A DNA stretch of 64,000 nucleotides from Rhipidocladum racemiflorum (Eukaryota > Streptophyta > Magnoliopsida > Poales > Poaceae): positions 42,386,276-42,450,275 of the forward strand of contig CM070569.1 of assembly GCA_036346355.1 (NCBI GenBank), read 5' to 3'. The translations under genes were made by a program, and so were the position numbers. Position 1 is the stretch's first letter; every line of letters starts with the position of its first letter. Positions 14,498-26,400 of this stretch are shown piece by piece. The notes below the pieces were generated by a model. That model did not search any database and had not been told where the DNA came from. It worked only from the letters and a program-made list of their open reading frames with translations.

Positions 14498-15190
14498 CGC
14501 TTCTGGTCGCCGGCGACGACGGGCGTGGGGTTGGAGAGGAGGCGGGAGGAGGGGGGGGGGGGGGGGTACGCGAGGTGCAAACTGGAGCGAGGGCCGAGGG
14601 GGGATAGTGGTTTGGGCCTGTTTAAATGAGTGGGCTTGGAAGATTTTTTTTTTTTTCGGTTCCAGTTGTGTGGATCGAAGCCCATGCTAGGGAAAGGTAC
14701 GGCGTTACAACTATGGGCTAATACGTCAAGCTCGCTTTTTGTTTTTAGTTCTAATCTTACTCCATCTCAGAGCTAAAATTTATAAATTAAAATAAAATAA
14801 AATAAATTTATATTATATTATAAAATGTAAGCTAAAATAAAGTGAATATGGTGGAGCTAGAGCTCTGCCAAACACCCCATAATACTAACCCCTTATAAGC
14901 GAAGAAATTGGAGCCCAACTAGCCACCCCCGGTGGCACTCCACGTCGTTTTACGAATACCCCCTTCGTTCCTTCAAATTACAGATATGTCCTCACAAATT
15001 TACGAATAGATCCTTTGTAATTTTTTGTGAGGGGAAGAAAAAATTCCCCAGATCGCCTTAAGTCCCTCGCTCCCTACTTTACGGAAAGAGCCTCCCGTTA
15101 GATGTAAATCGCGAGCGAGTCCTTTTCTACTTTTTCGGGATAGCGGTGAGGTCCAAAACTATAACAAATAGGTCCCTGATTTTTACATCT
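14498..15190. promoter_or_regulatory. Upstream region of the helicase gene, with a poly-G tract
   Basis: This is the sequence 5-prime of the minus-strand helicase start. It holds a run of about 19 G (14548-14566; poly-C on the coding strand) and GC-rich sequence to about 14610, likely the 5-prime leader and core promoter, then AT-rich DNA. I see no clear TATA box on the minus strand. Around 14740-14880 the text (ending gctctgccaaacacccca) resembles an eroded MITE end, but I could not pair both ends. Confidence 0.4.
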
Positions 15191-15442
15191 AAGTCCTTTC
15201 TCCGTTTTCGCCGAAAAAAATATTTTCGTCAACAGAAAGATGTGTACTTTTTTTCGGCTCGGTCTCTAGGGTTTCTCGAGCCTCTAAAAATTTTGAAAAT
15301 ATGTCTAAATCTACTTTTTCTCCGGAAAAAAAACGCAAAAATACTTTTCGTTCACGCGCGCGGCATGCGCCGCTCTTACGGGCCCAGGTCCTTTCTCCGT
15401 TTTCCCGAAAAAAATATTTTCGTCAACAGAAAGATGTGTACT
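15191..15442. repeat. Two copies of a 60-bp repeat beside the Sirevirus-like LTR
   Basis: The sequence CTCCGTTTTC...AACAGAAAGATGTGTACTT occurs at about 15197-15251 and again at about 15386-15442, about 190 bp apart and with one short indel. The second copy ends exactly where the LTR at 15443 begins. The nature of this repeat is unknown. Confidence 0.6.
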
Positions 15443-18090
15443 TGAAAGGACCGAGATGTCGGCCTAGAGGGGGGGTGAATAGGCGATTACAAAATTATAC
15501 CCAATTTAAATTAGTCTATCAGAGATAATGCGGAAGCAATTGGGATAATTAAGTTTTGCAAATTAAACAATTCAGCCCGAGACAGGTAACCCGGACACTC
15601 CGGATATATTATCCGGATACTCCGGATCAATGTACCGGATACTCCGGGTTGATCGTTCGGCGAGCAGTAGGACAATAAATTGAAGCGCTTCTTTGATTCT
15701 AGTGATACAAATTACTCTACTGCAATCAATCAAGTATATAAGCAAGAATAGATGCAGTAGATACAATCTAATTGATCTAATCACAAGAATCGAGAGCAAA
15801 TTAAGCGGATGAGCAAAAGAGGAAACCGAAGTAAGGAAGGAGATACGAAGATTTTATCCCGAAGTTCGGATCCTTGAGGGGATCCTACGTCTCCGTTGAG
15901 GCGGCTCGGTCACACTTGAGACGGGGTCTCTTTCAACCCTCTTCCTCCCGGTGTTGCACAATGCACTCACCGGTCTTCACTTCTTTGATTCCTTTCCTTG
16001 CGGAGGCGGAATCGGACCTTCACAAACCTTCGGTGGCCTTCCACACAAAGCTTGGAAGCTCACCGGCAACTCCTAGCCGTCTAGGAGACCTCAACCTCCA
16101 AGAGCAACAAATGCTCCCGAAGAACTCACTTAGAGTCCACCTCAAGTGCTCAACACACTAATCACACTCAATCCAATCACTACTCACTCTCACACCCAAC
16201 CCTTCACTCAAAAGGGGATCACTAAGATCTAGGGTTAGAGTGGCTTTTGGGAGCTAAAGATCACTAAGAAGAACACCTCAAAGCACCAAGGAACTAGCTC
16301 CACTCCTCAAATCAATCCTCAATCCAAACACCTCTCTCCACTACCCAACCCTTCACAAAAGGGAGGAGTATTGGGGGCTCAAACACTCACAAAGAACACC
16401 TCTAATACCCAGCAAAACATCCCCCAACGGCTCCTTTGAAGTGGGCAAGAAGGGGGCTTTAAATAGAGGAACCCCAAAAACTAGCCGTTTGGACCGAACT
16501 GGGCAACCCGGAGACTCCGGACATTTAACCCGGACACTCCGGATCATCCGGAGTCTCCGGACTAAATGTCCGGATACTCCGGATCTCCCAGGCAGCACGC
16601 AGCAGCCGGACGAAAACGGGCATAACTTTTGATCCCGGACTCCAATTTCGATGAATTCGGACTTTTCGGAAAGCTAAAAACGAGGGATGCACAACTAACA
16701 AGGTCTCACTATCCAAATCCCAAAGGATAAAAATTGACATCACAAGGAATCCAAGAGAGACCTACAACCCTCACTTTCCGGCACCACCAACACTTCTATC
16801 CCTCACACAGCAACCCACCTACACCTAGGTGAACAAAGTGTGACTTGGGTTTCTTAACCTTAGACAAGGATAGACCACTTTTGAGCACTTGAGGCTTGTC
16901 TAAGTGATTTCAACGATTGCATCCCTCTTAATAGTACGGCAATCCTTAGACTCAAATTTAACACAAAATCTAAGTCTTACACTAAGCTTACATGCCGACT
17001 TCTTGGATGCACGGTGCATGATGACGCTTCCACAAAGATTGATGACGCCCTTCGTCTTGTCAACCTCGACGCGATTCACCTCATGAGACTCTCGTCCTCT
17101 CCGACCTTGACCTTGATCATCACCAAGACGATCCTCACGCCAAGTCGTTCTTGACTTAGTCCTCAACTCTTGGTGACACCGCCGTCTTATTTGAGTTTGA
17201 CTCGCTTGTCATCCTTCAAACCATCTTGGTCATCATACACACAGCTTTGGGACCTAACTCTTATCAAAGCACTCAGCAAACATATTAGTCCCACAAACTC
17301 AAAAGATATATTGAATAAATTGATAATAACAAGTGTTTCATATCAAGAAGCACAATATGAATGGAAACACTTGACAATAGAAATATTCTCTGCTAAGTGC
17401 ATCATGGTGAATATATGATTGATCTAACTGCACTAGAGAGATAATTGCCAATATGAAGAATCACTTAAATCATGGCAAGGACCACAGACTTTGCTTAAAT
17501 GAAGCACATGATAGAATATACATGAATTGCACATGTGCAAACAATATTTGGAATGAGAGTAAATAATGTGATCCAATTCTAGATTAAACTTCACTAAGAG
17601 AGGTGCATTAGAAGATACACAACTAAGACATGTATGCACCAAATCAATATGAAGCAATGAAGTTTAATTCTAGTTAACACAAGCATATTAAAAACAAAGC
17701 ACATAATGAACTCAAATGAATATATATATATATGCACAAGCAATTATGACAAGAATCAATGTGCACATATGAAATCAACAGGTTACTTAGAGTTCAATAT
17801 GCATTTGCTAAAGAGGAATGCAATGACAAATATGGAAGGAATACCGAGATTGCATACCTCATTTTTGCTTAACCATCCCAATTGATTTTCCTCTAAAATA
17901 GATGAGACTAATATTCAACTAGGCAATAAACATGTTAGTCTCATAACAATATAAACATATTAGAGGTTTGTCATTTGTTAAGCACTAAGTTAAGAATTTG
18001 TACAATTACATTGATTGACATTACATGCGTTTGTCATTAATCGTTTATCATTAATCACCAAAACAACATAAGTGCCTAGATGCACTTTCA
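15443..18090 (-). mobile_element. Sirevirus-like copia LTR (2.65 kb, minus strand)
   Basis: Read on the minus strand it starts TGAAAGTGCATCTAGG at 18090 and ends GGTCCTTTCA at 15443, giving TG...CA termini. A purine tract (AAAAAGAGGGAG, 18104-18093) immediately precedes the start, so this is a 3-prime LTR. The part near its end has a C-rich run (ATTCACCCCCCCTC) often seen there in grass copia LTRs. Two clusters of CCGGA-ACTCCGG palindromes (15591-15655, 16508-16582) resemble the CG-rich palindromes known in Sirevirus LTRs. No intact gene lies inside. No matching second LTR is in this window. Confidence 0.65.
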
Positions 18091-18850
18091 ATCTCCCTCT
18101 TTTTGGTGATTTATGACAAACGATTTAACAAATGCACCAAAGGACAATATAAAGATATTTAGCTTTGAAATGAACACGAAGAATGAGTAAGAGATCATAC
18201 TTACAAATATTCTCCCTCTTTTTCATTGTCCCTTTTTGTCAATCGATTATTGGGCATTTGATAAGTCCATAAATTCTCCCCAAATATTCTCCCTCTTTTT
18301 GTCAATCGATTAGGGGGCAATTGATAAATCCATAAATTCTCCCCCTTTGTCATTAATCCCAAAAAGAATAACCTTTTCTCCCTCTAGATTGAACACTCAA
18401 TAAAAGGATTAGGAAGAACAAAATAAAACAGAGGAGCTAGTAATAAGACAATGATATCAATGATATTAAGCTCCCCCTAAATCTAGGCAAGATATGATAT
18501 CAATTATATCCAAGATTTAGGTGATTGATATTTTCAATTGAACAAATTTAAAGTTGTCATGATTAACAAGATAAAGTGAAGCTCAAACATGACAAAGATC
18601 ATATAGCAAATATGTGTATCAGAGCATAATAACTATCAATATCATATAGCCACTGTATGGAAGTGAATTACATGTTTATGATCAATTTAAAGAGTAAGGT
18701 ATACCTCTTACTAATGTGTTCTTGAACTTACATTTCCTCCTCCTTAAGCATGGTGTCATCCATACCAATCATACTAATATGGCAAAAAGTTAGATGACAC
18801 TTAAATAGAGAGAAAATGCAATTTACAATGAGAGGATACCAGTTGATAAG
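18091..18850 (-). mobile_element. Truncated internal 3-prime region with multiple polypurine tracts
   Basis: On the minus strand this stretch holds about six tracts such as AAAAAGAGGGAG and AAAGGGGGAGAA (near 18093, 18213, 18270, 18290, 18335 and 18471). Multiple polypurine tracts before the 3-prime LTR are a known Sirevirus trait. No reading frame for pol survives; the element is cut off somewhere between 18500 and 18900. Confidence 0.5.
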
Positions 18851-19133
18851 CAATTGTGTACTAGTAATAACGCTGAGCTAGCTGCTGATAGTCGATCGTC
18901 ACGAATCTGGGCTAGGCAAACAATTGTGTACCAATAACAACGCTAGGCTAGCTGCCTATAGATCTCCCTTACCATTCCATAAGCCAATTTCATACGCCGA
19001 GTCACGTACGCATGGTAGTCTAGGTCCATTTGCGTGTGAACCCTTTGGGAGAAGGTAAGTGAAGGACTGAAAATGAGATGCCTGGCCTTTTGTAGCCAGG
19101 CTAGATGCCGATGGCATGGTCTTGAGAACCTAA

Positions 19134-19771
19134 GGGTGTGTTTGGTTGATTGTATGTTGTATGTATGGTATGAGTGGATGCAACATATATCTTCCGTCGG
19201 CATGTTTGGTTGTATATATATATACCTAATCAGTCTTGGCTCAGTGAATGTAACTTGCATCCCTTGTCCAGACCCACCAGAAATGTCAAGTTCGGCCTTC
19301 TCTCCGATGCAATGCTGTGTGGCTCAGCCTGCAACCCTGCACCGCCTCCAGCTCTCACTAGCGCCAGTCTACCCTCACGAGATTATTATATTGTAGGCTG
19401 AGCTTGGCTTCGCTTTTGTGTGCAAAAAAGAGTGTGGCTACTGGTTGTTTCTATTCCCTTCACAGTTCATAGTGGTTGGGACTTAATGAAATTGTCAATT
19501 TTTTCCTTTAATTTGTCACTACCAGATGATGTGTTCTTTATGAATGATCCATATTAATCAGCCCTACATATTTCCTACCATTAATTAGCCTAAGATCAGT
19601 TAACATCCCATCTAATTTTAATGCAACCAACCAAACATCTTCTCAGCACAACCAAACTCAATATAAACAAGCGATAAAACAACTCAACTTGCTTCCACTC
19701 GAACAGGCCAAAGCTAGCCTGAATGACTCATACAAGACATACTACGTTGGTGCCGGCAACCAAATACACCC
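19134..19771. mobile_element. Tourist-like MITE (638 bp)
   Basis: Starts GGGTGTGTTTGGTTG and ends CAACCAAATACACCC, a near-perfect inverted repeat, with TAA on both sides (19131-19133 and 19772-19774). It has no coding capacity. An inner TGTTTGGTTG at 19205 and CAACCAAAC at 19626 suggest a second MITE nested inside or an internal duplication. Confidence 0.75.
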
Positions 19772-20039
19772 TAAAAACCTAAAACTAGCCATGCACACAA
19801 GGACACACATGTAGGCGGGAGGGAGGGAGAGAGAGACGGGATCGAGACGGACAGGTCGAGCAAGAACGAGTAGTGAATGTCGCGGCCGCGGTAGGGCGCC
19901 GTAGTGGGCATTGCCTTGTGCATGCATCTCGATGTCACCCACGCGCCCGACCAATCAGCACTGTTGCACTCATTGTGTCGTTGCTTTCGCCCATTCCTAA
20001 TCATCTCCACATGTAGTTGCTCTTGTATCTTAACCAAGC

Positions 20040-20240
20040 TTCAAAAAAATTTACCAAAAATTTGTTCAAAATTTCGGATTTTGGTATGAAATTAAAACTC
20101 CCAACCAAAAAAATTCAAATTACTAAAGTGTTTTCAGAAATTTCGGTGAGATTTCGTCAAAAATCATCAAAATCTCGGTTTTTGGCCAGATTTAATATCA
20201 TTTTGACTGGATTCCATTGAATTTGTACCGAGTTTCATAT
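20040..20240. repeat. Fragment of the CTCGG/GAAATTTCGG hAT-like family
   Basis: Contains AAAATTTCGGATTTTGG, GAAATTTCGGTGAGATTTCG and AAAATCTCGG motifs like those of the elements at 212 and 39359, but neither terminus nor target duplication is recognisable. Taken as an eroded copy. Confidence 0.5.
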
Positions 20241-20307
20241 AATTTTTTATCTGGAGCATTATAATGCCTTCTATGAACAACACATGTGGGAAAAGATGAA
20301 AAAAATT

Positions 20308-20391
20308 TGTTGGAAGTGGGATCTGAATCCATGCCCAATAGCTCTCGCCGAAATCTTATTCCAAGCCAGTGACCAACTCAGCCGAGCCAAC
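20308..20391 (-). tRNA. tRNA-like relic, class II (Leu/Ser-like)
   Basis: On the minus strand an 84-nt stretch begins GTTGGCTCGGCTGAGTTGG, contains a B-box-like GGATTCAGATCCC, and ends TTCCAACA followed by AATTTTTTTC, a Pol III-type terminator. Five of seven acceptor pairs form (GTTGG/CCAAC). The length and the segment between anticodon and T arms fit a class II tRNA. The anticodon arm does not fold cleanly, so this is probably a pseudogene or the head of a SINE. Confidence 0.4.
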
Positions 20392-20479
20392 TTTCTTGAT
20401 TCAGCTGTCTTAGAAAGCTTTGTAGCCTTGGCCTCATTTCCTGATGAAGAAATAAAAGGATCTTTCAATGAGAAGGATA

Positions 20480-21311
20480 ATTTTGATTTGTGAAGATGAC
20501 TCTCACGATCCGGTTACCAATTGTACACGATTGATTCACCAAGCAATCGTTGAACCACTTCCAGAATTGTTATCGACCTAGCTAAAAGCACGATCAAACT
20601 GATTACGGGGATCAATTTCTGCAAGTAATCGAAGAACAAGCAAGAACAAAGTAAAGAGCATTATGAAATTACAAATATAATTGAAGAACTAATATTGATG
20701 AGGAGTTTCGAAGCACGACATTGCTGTTAATCTAGCCGAACAAGAGAACACGATATAGTTCATAGGGAAAACTATACCTAAACAAAATCCAAGTCTCACT
20801 AGGGAGCTTGGCTAACTTAAATAAGCATATAAAGAGGGTGTTGACCGAGGGGGAGTCGGCCTAGGGTTGTACGCCAATAGGAGGGGGTGCACACGCACCT
20901 GAACTGGGATTCCAACACTATTACAAGGCCCAAGTTGGCCCAATATGTGAAGTAGCACATCCCTTTGATAATTGTGACATGTAGACCATGAATATGAAGA
21001 TGCAGCCAGATCCATTGGAAAGGTCTTGTCCTCTTCAAATCAAGTACTCAAACGTCTCCAACAGACTCTGTATATGATCATTTTACAGTAGGGCTATCAG
21101 GTTAACTCCTAATTGGTCACGAATTTGTTGCGGTAGTAATGTTGCTCCCCACACCTTGGTTCCTAAGTAGAGCAACGTCACATGATTTAGGAAGCGATCC
21201 ATCCTTAATAGGAAAATTATGTACGGTTAGAAACGAGCACACCTGATAATTCAACTGTTGTTTCATAGGTCCTTGCCTAGCATCTTGTGGAAGAGTGTTG
21301 TGTGTATCCAA
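20480..21311 (-). pseudogene. Ty3/Gypsy fragment: polyprotein C-terminus plus LTR part
   Basis: Minus-strand frame 21311-21117 contains QLNYQVCSFL and LLRNQG, matching the tail frame at 52855-53193 on the plus strand; such GP-x-TRA-R-RQLNYQV tails end Gypsy polyproteins in grasses. Downstream (20480-20640) both loci share a segment with GGTTCA(A/G)CGATTGCT and TCGTGAGAGTC, likely LTR. The two loci are therefore degenerate copies of one family in opposite orientation. Confidence 0.55.
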
Positions 21312-21344
21312 AGAAGTGATATCCTCAGCAGTAGGTAAATATAC

Positions 21345-21588
21345 AGTTAGAGATAACTAAAATATATCTATTTTCATTTCTTTTGGTTGTATCTATTTTC
21401 ATTTCTTTTGGTTGTATCCAAATAGGTTGTTAGTCCAAGTCTTCAACTACTCATGCTCTTTTGGCTATATAACAACTCCATGTACATGTAATCTTGAACA
21501 GAATAGCGGATTGTTTCTCGTAGTTTTTTCGCAAGGGCTTTCCATGTTAAATCTTACCTTCAATTATTTTGCTATGCTAACCCTAACA
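21345..21588 (+). repeat. Left LTR of the small copia element
   Basis: Begins AGTTAGAGATAACT where the other copy reads TGTTAGAGATAACT, and ends GCTAACCCTAACA two bases before the primer-binding site. Confidence 0.65.
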
Positions 21589-22548
21589 AGTGGTATCAAA
21601 GCTATCCTAACAAGAGGTATTGGAGCCTAACAGGTGGTACCAAAGCACTAGGGTTTTGATCCAAGCCACTATCTCGGGAGGAGGAGACTCTCGGAGCGGC
21701 ACCCACACGGCAACAGAGCGTACCTCTGCCGGCTTCTGCGTCGGCTGCTTTGGACTCCAAGCCAACTTCCCGGTGGACAACTCTTCACCCTTGGTCTCCT
21801 GTGCCAACTTGCCGGTTGCGCTTGCCTCATCAGCCGGCCCCAGCCCCATGCTGCTTCGGCTCACCCGTCGCTAGCCCCGCCTCAAAGCAACCTCCAGCTG
21901 AGCCCGCCTTCCGGCTCCGCGATGGCCTGCACCAACAGCCTACCGCCTTCATGCCCCTCCCATCGCCCACCCGCCGACACCTGTTCGTCCAACGCCTGCG
22001 ACTCGCTCACCTGGCCATCTACACCATGAAGATTCGCTTGCCACCTCGGGAGCTCCGACTGCCACTCATTCGTCTCCACCTTAGCGGGCCCGCACCACGC
22101 ACTAGCCTCCTTGTGGCGCTCCCTCCAATGTCACAACCTCTGCCCAACCGACCCACCTCGGCAACCCGAGCCACCACCGCGGTGGCCTACGACCCATGAC
22201 GCTGCCACCAACACCCTTCCGCCGCCTTCGGCTGGGCCCACCTTCGCCTTGCCGGCCATCCGACCACTAGTGGCCCACCTCCCGCTATCTACCTTTGAGA
22301 ATCAAATACCCGAGAGAAGCATTATATATGGCCAACTGGATTTGAACACAAATCTAAGAGCTCCATTTAATCCAATTTTTGAGCTCCAATCGGCTCCAGC
22401 TTATTGACTTTTGGCTTTGGCTTCTGATTTTTGTCAAATTTTGCTACTCGCACCCAAAGGGTACCAGAAATTGCTACATGCAACCAAAGCGCACTAGGAA
22501 GTTTTTTTAGAATCTACAATATATTTTTGATCTGCAATTTTTCTCCAC

Positions 22549-22660
22549 AATGTCATCTACTAAATTTGATATTGAGAAGTTCGATAGCAAGATTAGTTTC
22601 TCCATATGGCAGATTCAAATGAGAGCTGTTCTTGCACATATGTGCGTGAGGAAAGCATTG
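22549..22660 (+). pseudogene. copia gag N-terminal fragment
   Basis: The frame starting ATG at 22549 encodes MSSTKFDIEKFD and FSIWQIQMRAVLAHM, the typical start of Ty1/copia gag (UBN2-like) proteins that form the virus-like particle. Beyond about 22660 no gag homology is visible in any frame, so the gene is truncated. Confidence 0.6.
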
Positions 22661-23883
22661 TTATTTACTATGGCAACTGTTCTAGTGCCAAACAAAGGGA
22701 TTTCGTTGCAATGCAACTATTAGCAGATTGTTGTGCCTACTGTTGGATGGATTATTATTGGAGGGATATCTTTTACAAATTCAAGCTTTTATGCCTAATA
22801 TTTGCAGTGTTACACGTGCAAATCAAGCTGTTATGCCTATTATTTTATGCTTATTATTGGCAGCATTCATGCAAGATTTATCATTGACGATTTCTTCGAT
22901 GTTTCATTATCAGTTTCTTTGACGTTTCATTGTCTACTTTGGAGAAAAAATATTAATGTCAATTGAGGAGACAACTGAATTCGGTGTTTCATCACTGTTA
23001 ATTTGAATTTGGTGTTTTATCACTGTTAATTTGGTGTTTATTCTCTGTTTTGAATACGTTGTAGTTTTGGATCACTTGCGCAACAATTTTGGAGGTTTTG
23101 GCAATGTTAGGTCTCTGGAATTTGGTGACACCCTGATGGTAGCATTATACTCTTCGAGGTTTTAGTAGTTAATTACGGTTTTGCTCTAATATCAGTTTAA
23201 GATGATGTATTGAAATGCATGAAGAAGTTTGTTTCTGCGTGGATACTACAACGTTGCCTTGTTGTTTTAGCTCGATATAAGGGGTCTATTGCAATTTAAA
23301 CTCTATTGACAGCACGAGAATTACTTTCATCTTGACAGTTTTGCAGGAGCAGTTTCAACCATGCAATGGAATTTAATTCAGCAATTTGTCGTGCGTGATG
23401 ACTACACGTGCAAATGGCTCTTTCAATGAGCGTTGTTTACCAAATTTTGTGTTCCTAGTGGAGTATGCCAAATATCTATAATATGAGTTCTTCGTTATTT
23501 ATCAAGCGCCATAGGGTGATGTTTTGGCTTATACCGTTTGATGAGCACTTGTTTTAGAATATCAATCATAGACTCAACTTTTTTGGTGTTATGAATAGTT
23601 GAATATCAAAATTTCTTCATCTGATTTGTTGATAGTTGTGTGTTTGGATTTCAAGTATTTATCTCGACCTATTGGTGGTTTGCTCAATTTTGCTTCGCAA
23701 GAAGTGTTTGGCTAAGATTATTTTAGTCTTTGTTTTTTGCACTATAAGTGTTGGATTGACTGTTCCAGTTTTTCTTGTTCAGTAGTCCTTTCGACTTTTA
23801 TCGCACTTGTATTCATGGTGCTTAATTACCCTTCGAGGTTTCTGGAAACAATTTTATTCTGGATTTTTAGTTAATGAGAGGTT

Positions 23884-24081
23884 TGTTAGAGATAACTCAA
23901 ATTTCTCTGTTTCCATATCTTTTGGTTGTATACAAATAGGTTGTTAGTCCAAGTTTTCAGCTACTCGAACTCTATACATGTAATCTTGAACAAAATAATG
24001 GATGTTTCTCGTGGTTTTTTTCCATAAGGGTTTTCTATGTTAAATATTATCTCCAGTTATTTTGTTGTGCTAACCTTAATA
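23884..24081 (+). repeat. Right LTR of the small copia element
   Basis: Begins TGTTAGAGATAACTC and ends near GTGCTAACCTTAATA. It is about 45 bp shorter than the left copy because it lacks one tandem unit. Confidence 0.65.
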
Positions 24082-24659
24082 AGCGGTCATGAGAGCTACC
24101 CTAACATATACAATAAAAGTATAAAACTATGAAGCTTTGCTCATTCATCTGTGTATTCTGGACAGAATACTGTACACCATTAAGTTTAATCAAAATTCTG
24201 AGATTTCTCAATCCACCATTCAGTTTAACCAAAGTACATGCTGCTGCACTCTTCTTAGAAATTCCCTACATTGGTGCTTCTAGCTCATGCTGTGGCATCA
24301 GTCTTGTACTCTTGTCTTTACATTTTCCAACTTAGTAGCAGCATCACACATCACATTAATTCAGACATATTTCCTCATTCAACGATCATCCAATACAATA
24401 ACATGGTAGCAACAGTTAAAAGGAAATGGCGGCACCAGTGGCGATTGGAAATGGCATCAGCATTCCTACCGAGTACAAGTCACATTTTGAATTCATTTCT
24501 CCATTCTGAAAAAGTTTCAAGACCAAGCCGCATTCTAAATTCGTTTCACAAACATCCAATCTGAGACAAGTTTAATTCAAATTAACACAACACAAGTCAT
24601 TTCCATCCATTCTAAATGTCGAACTGAAATTTTACAATTGTAAAACTCTTGCTGGTAGA
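24082..24659. other. Gene-free spacer
   Basis: AT-rich DNA between the copia element and the nested MITE. I see no gene, RNA or clear repeat. Confidence 0.4.
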
Positions 24660-24878
24660 TTATTGTGTGTTTGGTTAGTGGGATGGAGTGGAATGGAACC
24701 ATCCCATCCCACTAAGTTTAGTGTTCGGTTGGAGAGCTGAGGATGACTTGGTTCCAGAAAAGAGAATATTCTCTCTAGATTTGGGACGGCCAGGTTCTAC
24801 AAATTTTCTGGAACGCAACCATCCCACTTGGAATGTGAGAGTGACAGTGGGCCCTGTCTGAGAATCTGGGATGGAACC

Positions 24879-25428
24879 TGTCGGTGTTTCGAGCACCGGC
24901 CAATGAATTTGTATAGGTAAGAGGGGGGTGCACGCTCCCTCTCCTCGACGGCTTACTCGGGTGAGCACAAGATGTATACTGGTTCGGGCTGAACGTCCCT
25001 ACTCCAGTTCGTGTGGGTTTGATTGTATTGATTCCTCGGTTGTCCGTCGTCTTACATGCTCGCTCCCTCCCCCTTTATATAGGCGAGAGGAGGTTACGTG
25101 TTGCTTAAAAAAGAGAAAAAGATCAGGTTTAGCCGCTTTTCTGCAAGTGGCGTCGATGGGACCGGCCGCTCCTTGCCTCTGCACGGTCGGGTTTACAGAA
25201 GGTTGCCGTGCCGTAGTAAATGCGAGAGTTGGGGACTTGTGCCGCGTCATCATTACGGCCCGATTTAATGCGCTCGACACGCAAATAAATGCTGCCGCTT
25301 CTTCAGGATTTCGCCGACTTGGTCATGGCTACTGGCTTTTCCTCAGCCTGCGGGCTTTGGGGCCCCGACCGCCTGGAGCCTGCCCACTTCGCTTTTCGGC
25401 TGGGGTACCTATGGCCTGGTACTCGCCA
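24879..25428 (-). repeat. 3-prime LTR of the Gypsy element
   Basis: 550 bp, plus-strand ends TGTCGGTG...TCGCCA. It carries a minus-strand TATA box (CCTATATAAAGGGGG, around 25071-25083), as expected for the LTR promoter. Confidence 0.85.
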
Positions 25429-25779
25429 AGAGCCCGAGCCCCCGTGCAGGTCGGAGAGGTGCCCGGGGTCTTGTTCAGGCTGCGTGATGCCGTGGTTCGC
25501 TTGGCCTCGATCGAGTCCCCGACTGGCGCGAGCGCATCGCGGTGGAGTTTTGAGCCCCGAAATCGGTCGGAGAGCAGGTGCCCGGGGGTTTTCAGCCGGT
25601 TTGGTCGAAGAGTCTTCGACGGCCGTCTTGGCGAGCACCCGTGGGTGTAGTCTTCGAGCCCCGAAATGGCTCGGAGAGCGGTCGGGGGTTTCTGGCTTCT
25701 GCTTGGTCGTTGCTTTGCGGTATCGGAGTCCGATCGCAGTATATATCTGTGCGTGCGCCGCCTTTCGCTGTGGTCAAGG

Positions 25780-26400
25780 GTGGTCGGAGCAGATGGTAAG
25801 CTGGCCGTGGCATCGGGCGCTCGGGCGGTGTCGCCGTACCGGGCGCTGGCACGAATGGTGTCGGCGCGCGTATCGTGCCGGGCGCTGGTCGGTCAATGTT
25901 CTGGCGAATACATGGCGCCCGTCGTCGCCGCCAGCGCGAAGGGCTGATCGCTCGGCGAGCACGTGGCGCTGGTCGGCCGGCCAGACGAAGCGCTGGTCGC
26001 CGGCGCCATGGTCGCGGCCGGCGCTTGGGGCCGTCGCCTGGCGAACATACATGGCGCCGTCGTGTTTTCGGGCGTTTAGCCAATGGGGCTGATCGTAAGC
26101 ACGCGAGCCGTGTTGCGCGCGCAGCGAGCTTGGTCGCTCGGGCGATACGCGGCGCCGCCGGGTCACGCCGCTTGCAGCTGGGCCGTCGCCGGGCGCCAGG
26201 GTCGTGCTCAGCCGGGCGCCGGCCAATGGTCGCCTCGGCGCGAACACATGGCGCCGGTCGCGGCCTTTAAGGCGCAGATGGTGTCAGATCGCTGGCGGAC
26301 ACGTGGCGCCGGGTCGAGCCGCCGCGCGCATGGGCTGATCGCTTCGGCGCAGCACGCGGCGCCCGTGTTGAGTCCCCATTTTTACGCCCCGCCCTCCGCG
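25780..26400. repeat. Degenerate short array of CACGTGGCGCC-like units
   Basis: Seven occurrences of a (C)AC(A/G)(T/C)GGCGC-C-GTCG core (about 25910, 25960, 26050, 26150, 26245, 26300 and 26350), spaced 50 to 100 bp, in very GC-rich DNA between integrase and the 3-prime LTR. Long open frames in this stretch on both strands are a by-product of GC content. Confidence 0.45.

Larger units (their letters stand above)
21345..24081 (+). mobile_element. Small non-autonomous Ty1/copia element
   Basis: Left LTR 21345-21588 and right LTR 23884-24081 are similar; the left one holds an extra tandem copy of a TTTCATTTCTTTTGG segment. Directly after the left LTR is TGGTATCAAAGC (21591-21602), matching the initiator-Met tRNA primer-binding site. 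At 22549 a short frame reads MSSTKFDIEKFDSKISFSIW, a copia gag N-terminus, and then decays. No protease, integrase or RT remains. The right LTR is also followed by primer-site-like sequence (GGTCATGAGAGC). Confidence 0.65.

Noticed and set aside
14190..14690. 166-codon plus-strand frame at the helicase 5-prime end
   Set aside because: Antisense to helicase exons 1 and 2 and the poly-G leader; low-complexity Arg/Gly/Glu translation.
24928..26092. Long plus-strand open frames (240 and 267 codons) and overlapping minus-strand frames
   Set aside because: They lie in very GC-rich LTR and noncoding DNA of the Gypsy element, overlap each other on both strands, and show no recognisable domains.
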